In this document: piece after piece, positions 56,101 to 64,000 of the stretch
How positions within the stretch are numbered: the stretch's first letter is position 1
Layout of the letters: each line of letters opens with the position of its first letter
Source of the DNA: Cladopsammia gracilis
Lineage: Eukaryota; Cnidaria; Anthozoa; Scleractinia; Dendrophylliidae
Reading direction: 5' to 3'
Length of the DNA: 64,000 nt
Assembly: GCA_022457155.1 (NCBI GenBank)
Contig: JAJGOT010000219.1
Location: forward strand, 391,001-455,000
Program-made: the position numbers and the translations under genes
The notes under the pieces: generated by a model
Database searches by the model: none
Seen by the model: only the letters and a program-made list of their open reading frames with translations
What the model was told of the DNA's origin: nothing

Positions 56101-57616
56101 GAGCTCTTCTTGTTTAATGGTCTGCGTTATCCACTGTTCGGTTTTCAGCTTTTCTACTTTGGGAGGCGGCGGTTTTTCTTGAACTTCTAAGGCATAGCTA
56201 TGCTGATCAAATGCGGGAATTACCAGCTTGCCTGGTGAAGAGCCGTCAACTTTTGTGGCAGGCTGTGTTTCTTGTGTTTGGAGAAATTGCACTTGATGTA
56301 CCGACAGCTTGTTTGTTGGAGGAGGCAGTTCTGATCGGAGCTCCTGAGGTTTCGTTGATTGTGTTATCCACTCTTCGGCCGCTTTGCGTTTCTCCACCTT
56401 TGGAGGAGGCGACAGTTCCTTCAATTGTATAGATGAGCTGTGCTGATTGTAGTCGGGAATGACTAGCTTCCCTGCTAATGACACATTCGCCTTCTCGACT
56501 CTGTGATTATGAAGAAAATGCGTATTTGTTGGTGGTTCTGTGTGATGTACTAGTTGTTTTGTATTCTTTGTTATCCAGTTTTGCGTATTTTGTTTTGCTT
56601 GTTTTTGTGACAGTGATTCTTCTTGTGTTTGCTTGGACGAATCATTTGGAATGTTAAGTGGGATTGTGACTTTTCCAGGCTTAGATACACGAACGGTGAA
56701 ATCTTGTGGAGGAAGCTGCACTCCTTCAATTGAATTATTGTTTCTTGAAGACGGGTGTTCATCTCCTAGCTTTTCTTTTACTGTGGTCTGGATTTCCCAC
56801 TGCTGAGAATTTTTTTGAAGCACTGAATTTGGAGCGGCTTGCATTGTGGTTTGGTTTATGGGATCTGAACTTCCTAATTCTTTCATTAGGTTTTGTTTCC
56901 TCGTTGTAGGTTGTGTTAGTGTAGTTTTCGTTGTTGAAGTTTGGGTTGGTTTTCCATTTGTCAGCAAATACTGTTGTTGATGAAATGAAATTTGGTTTTT
57001 CTCTCTATTCTCTTTCGTTTGCATAACAGCCATCGTGTTCATCTTTTGCGGTTGTCTTTCAACATTTTCCAAGATGGCTATACCGTCCTGAATTTTGTAT
57101 GTGTAGCTGGTTTTTGATGCTCTTTTAGAGGTTTTTGATATCCGTGTTGAATATATGCCATCCTCGCCAGTGTTTGTCGTTGTATCTTGTGGCCCGTAGT
57201 CTATGGGAGAGTACTTGACAGACTTCATTTCAGTGAAATCCCTTGAGCGTCTTTTGCTTTTTTTCAAATGACTTAGCTGTTCCCTCTATGTTCTTCGGAT
57301 CTTGTTTACCTTTGTCTTCAACGCTGGTTTTGGTCACCTCGGTGTGTTGTTCTCCGTTTTGATGAAATGTCCGGATAACATGAGTTGTCGTCTTTGTTGT
57401 GTAGCGCCCATCAGCGTCCCCGGGGGTTACATTGCCGGGAACTTTAAAGACAACTTCACCCGTCGGATATTTATCGCCAGAACCATGTATGGGCGAAGTT
57501 TTGGCATCCGTTACAAAAGAATGTGTTGATATCGTCTCTCCCTTAGAGTTCTCGAAGTTGTTATCTGGAGTAGCAGTAGACCCTAGTAAAACTCTTTTGG
57601 TTTCCACATGTGACAT
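41188..57616 (-). CDS. Giant repeat protein (~5,470 residues), unrecognised, frame broken in four places
   Basis: The ATG at 57614-57616 begins MSHVETKRVLLGS. A unique N-terminal region of about 380 residues (to about 56486) is Ser/Thr/Lys/Gln-rich. Then follow 29 near-identical 159-residue units and, from 42645 to the TGA at 41188, several diverged half-units. Each half-unit of about 80 residues carries SPG[RK]LVIP, a P-rich PPPPKVEK, one Trp in EWITQ or QWITQ, ELRSELPPPTNKLS and a VQFL box. No cysteine, signal peptide or membrane segment is visible, so an intracellular, largely disordered or fibrous scaffold is inferred. The frame is interrupted by single extra bases in the T7 run at 57258-57264, at 55928, at 53630 and at 46998. 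Removing the four makes 5,475 codons exactly. They may be consensus errors or real decay. I know no family for it. Confidence 0.8.
42646..56486 (-). repeat. Coding tandem array, 29 units of 477 bp
   Basis: The period is 477 bp (159 codons) and rises to 478 only where one extra base occurs. Each unit is a dimer: half A (80 codons, LVIPDYNQESS type) and half B (79 codons, LVIPAFDQHSY type). Units are almost identical at the DNA level, synonymous positions included. The main variable site is QETQ followed by R, I or S. The array is visibly more GC-rich than its surroundings. The 83-codon plus-strand frames repeated at the same spacing are antisense shadows. Confidence 0.95.
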
Positions 57617-57689
57617 TTTGCCGATGATTTTCAACACAGTTCAGTGCGTTTGAAGTTTATGCTGTTCTGTTTGATGACAGTGTGCTGCA

Positions 57690-57700
57690 CTGCAGGAAAG
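57690..57700 (-). promoter_or_regulatory. Possible 3' splice site in the 5' UTR of the giant gene
   Basis: On the minus strand CTCTCTTTCCTGCAG ends at 57690, 74 nt before the ATG at 57616. This pyrimidine-rich acceptor suggests an upstream non-coding first exon. Alternatively transcription starts nearby. No clear TATA box decides it. Confidence 0.35.
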
Positions 57701-60469
57701 AGAGTTATAAACTATGAGAAATACGAAATGTTTTTACACTGACCTTTGTTTCTTTATTGGGCGTATTTTCATTGGACATATTATGAGCATTCTAAAACAG
57801 AATACCTTGACACATTTTTTATGTGAAAAGGACGTATTTGTTTTCACTATGCCTCCCATCATATTTTTGTGTCTGACAATGCAAACAACATAGCTATTCA
57901 ACGTATTCTTATTGAGTTCGACGATTAGAGAACGCTATCTATTCTGGTCGGGTATCGGTCTGGGCGCAGGGGATTGTGGGAGGATTTGGGCTGCATGCCA
58001 TGCGATTTCGAGGTTTGGACTGGCTGTCCACTCGTCTCGATTTCATAAGCAATTGATAATGCGCAATAATTGTGCTTTGATGATGCGCAATTAGCCTCGC
58101 AAATAGCAATTAGCCTAGCTTTGACGTGCGTACTCAAGAGGTAACACCTTCATCTTTCGCTTTCACTTTCGCTCGTGTCAACTCGCTGCTCGTTTGTGAA
58201 ACGGTTGGGTTTGTTTACTTTTAGGGGTGCTGTGCTATATAGCGAAAGCAACTGTATAAGCGCGCGCTGAAATAGAATTAATGTCGCGATCATATGGCGA
58301 ATAAAATTGTCATTTTGAGAGAAAACAATGAATATTATCGAGTTTCTAAACGTAGTAATTTCTTTCGAGTCAGCAAACTTAGTTTTTGCACATAACTTAA
58401 CTGCTGGGCACCCTAAATTTTATAGTTGCACTCTTTTTGAGCTCCCTATGATAACTCTTAGAGCACAGCCTTGATAACTGCCACTCCTTGAACCCCCCCC
58501 CCCCCCAAACCAACGCCTATTGGCCCTCACCGCTACCTCCCACTTCTTCACCCCCTAGTACCATTACCCCACCCTGTCGAACGCACTCCCCCAATTTCCA
58601 ATTACTACTAGTTTTAGAATGACCAGTGAAAATAGCTCCCCAAAGCATCCACCCATATATTATGTCCACATATAATACCAAACCGTGATTCATGTGAGGT
58701 GGCTCGCCAAAGTTTTAGTCTGTGGATGAAATCTGTAAGTGTAACTATGTAAATGAGAGCTATTAATCGGTCCCTTCCTATAGTGTTGTTGTTTTCAATT
58801 TTTTAAAACGCACTTTCATTTATTTTCAGCTTTGAATTTAGGAAAGCTTGGGAATACGTCATGACTAACTGAACCAAACATGAAACTCAAGTGTGTAACC
58901 CTGATACTCCAGAAATGGCATAAAGTTGTCAGTGATCTATTGAGTTCACATCTTCATATCGAGAAAGTCCAAAACAGACCAAACTGTAGAATAAGTCGAA
59001 AACAATAATGGTTCGACTTTCTAGAACAATACTTCACATCATGATACGAAATCATTAGCAATTTTAAACGATGTAGAGGATGAAAGTAGACAACAATATT
59101 GGCGAAACATTTAAACGCGTGGCTGACTACTTATTTCTTGAAGTAATATCTGATGAAAGCGGTTTTGTCCTGATGTCAGCTGTCTTTGCGAAACATAGAG
59201 TGGGGCATTATCTACTTAAATGATAAAGACGGGTGCTTATAATGTCTAAATACCTGGATGACCGCATGCGAACCAAATTTGCGTTTTACATCGATTCCTT
59301 TGAAAACTGGCGCTTTAGGGCGTAATTCACTCCGGAAATGATAGAAATTAGGAAATAATTGCTTTTTGAAATACAAAAGTGTGTGTACCTGAAAACGTAT
59401 ATGTTATTTGTTGTTTGGTAATTTCCTTTGCCTTTTAGTATTCATGCAGCTGCTAAAATTATTTTTCACATTCTCATTGAAAGTGCTTCGCGTACAAATT
59501 TAAGGAATTTTCGAACATTTTCTCTTTGAAAAAAGACACCACTGCCAACATTCTGCTTCAGAGCTTTCATTTCAATGCTTTGACGTAGGTTTAATAGAAC
59601 GGAAAATTTTTTCTAAACCTACTCGATGGCCACGTTTAAGGATTTCATCGACACACAAAAAAGGTTAAAAACCATAATATGTCATAATAATTCACCCAGA
59701 TAATTTTACAAGGCTTGACAGTAGAAGAGAAAATTATTTATACTTTACGTATTCACCGGTTGCTAAGCATAGTTATAAAGTCATGGTTCTTATTGACTTG
59801 TTAATTACCTTTTGTTATTCCTTCAGACAACTTATTGTTTTGTTTTCGCTATAATAAAGTCTATATATAATCACCATTTACGTAAATCCACCAACTGCAG
59901 GCGGTAACCTGAATGCTCTTGTCTTGCAAAGAAAGAACGAGATTGTCCAAACAACTTTTGTTCCCACATTACTACATGATGTTCTCGAGTATTTTTAGTT
60001 CCATGTCGACCGGATTAAAACAATTGGCCAATTAATCCAAGCATAAAATAAACGTTAACGTATACTATCTTAGAAATATATGCCAAGTTTTATCACGTAA
60101 ATCTATCTGGATTGTGCGCGTCGAAGAAAGCAGTTTGTTTAGAAAGTATTTGAGCAAACGTATCCTAATATGTACTTGTTTCATTCAATAAAACTATTAA
60201 TGCAGGATTGGGTCTGTTTTTGATTTTTTTTTGTCTCAGTACTAGAATGTTCTATTCCCCCTCGATTTTAATCATAAGACCATCAGCCTGCAGATAGTCC
60301 ATTTTATCTAAAATCAGTACTGACTCTCTCACATGGAAAAACTACTGCAGAAAATGGCAAATATTACCACATAACATCACAGTACTGGTCTATGACGTCT
60401 ATAGCTTTCATCTAAATAATCACATTTATATATTGAAAAACCTAAGGGAATAACATACAAATGCATTTA
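57701..60469. other. No gene seen upstream of the giant gene
   Basis: Contains a run of 14 C at 58493-58506 within a C-rich patch, and otherwise AT-rich sequence. The promoter and first exon of the giant gene may lie here but cannot be placed. Confidence 0.4.
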
Positions 60470-60632
60470 ATTCTCAATCTTCGAATTGCCCATAATACAC
60501 TTTGTTTGCCCCCCAAATTCTGCATGCTCTTGGGAATATGCAGTCCTCCCAAGAGCATTTACAAACAATAGCTTATGCAAAATTTGGGGGGCAAACAAAA
60601 TGTATTATGGGCAATTCGAAAATTGAGAGAAT
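60470..60632. mobile_element. MITE of the ATTCTC family
   Basis: The inverted ends start ATTCTC and include CGAATTGCCCATAATACA and TTTGCCCCCCAAATT. The centre is palindromic (GCTCTTGGGA/TCCCAAGAGC). Sister of the element at 15583-15761. Confidence 0.7.
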
Positions 60633-62355
60633 GGAAAAATCTGCACTGAAATTGTTTTCGTGTTTCTTTGTCTACTTGGTGAATATCAGTTGTATATTCA
60701 AAGACAATTATGCTAATAGTATTTTGCACTTGAAATTTTTCAAGCGTAAAGAATCGAAGGTGTTTTGAAATACAACCTAGAAAAGCAAATTTTATTTAAA
60801 TAGCCTGTTTGATTAATAGAGAACCAAAAAGTGGAAAGGTATTTGCAAGGAATCAGTGATCCTGACAGAGTAAAAGCACTGTCCACCAGGACGTTAAATT
60901 AATTGACCAGATAAAAATTTTGTCATGCATTTGTGCTTTTTTCCGAGACCCAGTCGAACCTTCAGTTTGCGTTCAGCTTTGCGTTGCTAGCTTTGAGATC
61001 ACATTAAATGGTCCGCTTAGAGAACGATCTGCTTTCTGGACGTGACGTCCCAGTTATGGGAGGTTCATCCACAATGCTTTCTTCATTTCCTTAAATCTTT
61101 CACTCACAAGAGAGCACAAGTTCGCAACAACGAGTATGCCGCATTTCAGTTTACTAAATGTTGAAAAACAAACAATGCGACAAAAATGACTGCTGAAGAG
61201 CAGCTTTCATTTGAACGCGCACACCCTGGGATTATATTAGCACTCTCAAAACCTAGAGACACCAGATGAATCACGTTTGTTTCTGAGATTAAAACGCGCA
61301 AAGTTTGAAACGGTCAGCTAAAGAAAAACAATAATTACCTTGATTCCTGGGGCTAGTTACATCCTGCAAATAGCCTGCATAGTGGAGAGTACTTGCAGCT
61401 GATAAGAGTGTAACGCCGTGCAGAAACGCACTATAAAACGGTGTTACTCAAATCGCAGACAAGCCATAAAGTGTTTTGTGCGTGTCGTGATGGTTCAGCT
61501 ACTAAACTGCTATGGAATATTCTAAACTATTCAGCAGGAGGGTAACAATGCTTTTCAACGGATCAAGGGAGTGTTACGTTTCCAACTAGAAGCTTCGACT
61601 TGCTACTCAAGTGCCGCTTGCCAAAGCATTTCCGATTTCTGGCCGCTAATATTACAACTTCCACTCAACTTGAAAGTCCTGCGATAAATGGTGGTCAAAC
61701 AATACTGAGAAAACTATCCTGGAAAGCTTCCTATTGAATTCTTTTCGATGAAAGTTCCAAATTCTCCTTAATAGTTTCTAGTGATTGTTAGCTTAGAAAG
61801 GTTGAAATTGCTGTCTTTGTTTTAAAACACTGCAAATGCAATTACTTCAACCGTGACATTTGATTTTCCCACGCTTTACATGACTTGTAAATAATTACCA
61901 AAACCGACATTTCTGAAACCACATTAGTGAAAGTTATTTGGGCAATATAAGTTTCCATGCTGTCTGTTCTTCTCGCGTATTTCTCTCAGTGTGGCCCTTG
62001 TGCACGGATTCAGAAATGTTATATTTACTCGTATTTTCTTCGTATAAGAGAGACCACGTCGCTGTAAACTAACTGTTGACAGGAGCCTAAGTTTCTAACC
62101 CCTTGTTCGTCCGGTCGAATATTCTTCAGAGAAGGACTTTACTCTACTGCCGATTTCAGAATAACTCTAAAAAAAATTACGAAACCAAAAGGAAATCATA
62201 AACTTTAAAATGATCGTTGATATTTACCCAGCCGTCTTATTTGTGATGTTAACGGTGGAGTCAACAGTTTTAATGGGGACTATAAGAAAACATTATACGA
62301 AATACTGATCCCTTCGCCTCCCCTCTCCTTTTCGCGCCTTGCAATTGGATTGTAA
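60633..62355. other. No gene seen
   Basis: No supported frame, repeat or RNA gene. Confidence 0.45.
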
Positions 62356-62625
62356 AAGAAATTTCTAGATTCAATTGAAATTCGTCTTTGTATTCCAGCT
62401 GGTAATAATCTTCCACAGTGGTCACCATCTATATTTAACTGTCTTGTTGCCAAGAGTGATTATGATCCTTACTTAAACAAGCCAAATTCCATTTTTCTCA
62501 ACACTGATGGGAAATCGAACGATTATAAATATAATGATCACATTTTAGAATGTTATCCATCTATATTTAGCTACTTAAGCCATCACTACTTTGTAGAGCA
62601 TAATACAGAGCTTGTATTTGATTAG
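62356..62625 (+). CDS. Unrecognised open segment, possibly an exon or transposon relic
   Basis: From an in-frame TAA at 62353 the frame stays open for 89 codons to TAG at 62623-62625. It encodes IEIRLCIPAGNNLPQWSPS, SDYDPYLNKPNS and CYPSIFSYLSHHYF. There is no ATG near its start, so it would need splicing from upstream. I recognise no domain. The composition looks less random than neighbouring frames, but that is weak evidence. Confidence 0.2.
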   Translation, partial: KKFLDSIEIRLCIPAGNNLPQWSPSIFNCLVAKSDYDPYLNKPNSIFLNTDGKSNDYKYNDHILECYPSIFSYLSHHYFVEHNTELVFD

Positions 62626-63084
62626 ACAAACTCCAGGATTTTTTCCACAGACTCAAAAGCTTAAAAAAACGCTTAGCAGCAATTTTAATTTCAATAATAA
62701 ATTCAATAATTTTTCACAGAGTTGTTACCTAGAAACGGGTCCTCGCTCTTCACGCCTGACGTTGTATAACCATATTAGGTTCCGGATACGCTTTACTGCT
62801 CAAGTATATATATAAAAAAGCACTTGCGGAGGAATTAAATGTCATCGGAAGTTTCAAGAGCTTTCTAATTCTAATATAAATATTTTTTTATAATTAGACT
62901 AATAGACCTCCCAGAGGTTCTTTAATAACTCTTGATTAGTCCGGCTAAATATTTTGGGAGGCTAAAAGTTCTTTTGCAAAATTTTAGAACTCATACTTGA
63001 GCTTACGTTTTCGGAGCAAAGGATTTTTTCCCTAATACTTCTGGCCTGTTCAATTTTCCGCTAAGAGGGGCATTGTCACGCAGA

Positions 63085-63420
63085 TTTTGCTGTGTTTTGG
63101 TCAAAATACACTAAATATATGACAAAGTGCCTTTGCTCAAACATAAAATTGCTTTTAGAACACCTAGAAGATAATATCAAGTGATTTCCTCAAGGAAGAA
63201 CAAACCATAATAAGTTTTTCTGCGATTTTTCCACGACTCTTGGGAGGAACTTGAAAAAACTGGCCAATTTTTTCAAGTTGTAATCCATTTCCATCCTGGC
63301 CATCCGCAGCCAAAGATAACGAATACTAGTTTCTGTGCACTGGTAGAGTATTTGTTAACAAAACTGACTATTATTTTAGGGTTTCCATTGAAATAAATAT
63401 GTTTTTTTTTTGGCTTTTCA
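63085..63420. repeat. Dispersed repeat S, copy 2
   Basis: Same ordered blocks as 37850-38197, followed by a further short similarity ACTAAAAAT and CCCTTTA shared with the sequence after 38571. Confidence 0.5.
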
Positions 63421-63789
63421 AAGTGATACTAAAAATAGATGACAGTGTCCCTTTAGGCATCGCCGTCCCAACAGATCGAAAATTGGTAGATGATACAAAT
63501 GTCCCTTTAAACTACATTACATCGTATCGTCAAAAAAAAGATAAACATGACTTTCTTAAGCGTTTTGATGAACTTGGCTCGTTGAATGCCCCTGAAGAGA
63601 TCAGCCCAGTGTGAGTGATAATTAAAATTAGCAGAATTCTTTCACATGCCGTAGCAGAGGTTTGATCGTAATACCGAGATTTCAAACAGCGTACGAGCTT
63701 TCATGCTTCATTAAATTATTGAACTTGACCTTAATAGGCGGGATTCGTAAAGGGTCGGGACTGGACTTACAAAAACCGGAAAAAAGATT

Positions 63790-64000
63790 TTAAGGCCAGT
63801 TCTCATATAATCGTCCCGGTCGCCCGAGTCGTTTCAAAAGATTTTTGCAAACGACTTAGACGATCGGGACGATTCAAACGATTTGGGTTCTCATATGATC
63901 GTCCCGGTCGTTCCGAACGTCAATAGCGCGGTCGTTAACTGACTCCGACAACATGTTTTGGGCGCGAGAATCGTAAAAAAAAAATGGCGGCTGTTAAAGC
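63790..64000. mobile_element. Inverted/direct repeat element cut by the window end
   Basis: GTTCTCATATAATCGTCCCGG recurs at about 63889-63908 with one change. Between the two, CGTCCCGGTCG faces the inverted block CGATCGGGACG. The right end is outside the window. Confidence 0.45.

Noticed and set aside
43329..56432. Plus-strand 83-codon frame starting MRELPACLVK, repeated every 477 bp
   Set aside because: It is the antisense frame of the giant repeat gene. It exists only because each unit is nearly identical, and it has no independent support.
41188..57242. A shared 13-nt GGATTTCACTGAA at both the first frame break and the final stop of the giant gene, each giving GFH then stop
   Set aside because: A 13-nt match somewhere within 16 kb is expected by chance, and no splice logic links the two sites.
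63399..63614. Possible exon with acceptor TTTTGGCTTTTCAAAG and a GTGAGT donor
   Set aside because: Its start overlaps dispersed repeat S, shared with 38 kb, and the peptide contains duplicated repeat-like DNA (GTCCCTTTA twice). No domain is recognisable.

Overview
The window looks like an animal nuclear genome, most likely a cnidarian and plausibly a stony coral or relative. The reasons are an AT-rich background, spliced exons with clean GT-AG borders, F5/8-type C and fucolectin-type (FTP) lectin exons, tRNA-derived SINEs, non-LTR and Penelope-like retroelement fragments, and many short inverted-repeat elements. The species assignment is an inference. There is no sign of bacterial or plasmid organisation.

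About 3.8-31.3 kb: one minus-strand gene can be reconstructed exon by exon (31267-31336, 15227-15540, 11202-11352, 8560-8814, 7647-7820, 5393-5635, 4469-4633, and possibly 3822-3886). It encodes a predicted secreted protein of about 478 residues: signal peptide, one F5/8C (discoidin) domain, then two FTP domains of two exons each. Intron phases agree at every junction. Its long introns are packed with transposons: LINE tails, a head-to-head pair of Penelope-like 3' ends with a 14-bp target duplication, SINEs, MITEs, and a perfect 91-bp-arm palindrome.

About 31.6-36.2 kb: long inverted repeats of about 380 bp enclose a degenerate minus-strand gene with FEN/XPG-like nuclease motifs followed by a cysteine-rich CXC motif. 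A Penelope-like RT fragment with a broken YxDD site has landed beside it. This is a candidate DNA transposon.

About 41.2-57.6 kb: the main feature is a minus-strand coding region of 16,429 bp. It contains 29 near-identical 477-bp (159-residue) tandem units flanked by older, diverged half-units of about 80 residues. Four +1 nucleotide differences interrupt the frame. Without them, the length from ATG to stop is an exact multiple of three (5,475 codons). The predicted protein is huge, cysteine-free, low-complexity and unrecognised.

The left edge (0-3 kb) holds a LINE tail, a minisatellite and a TTAA-flanked element inserted into a copy of itself. The right edge (57.7-64 kb) is mostly non-coding with a few MITEs and dispersed repeats.
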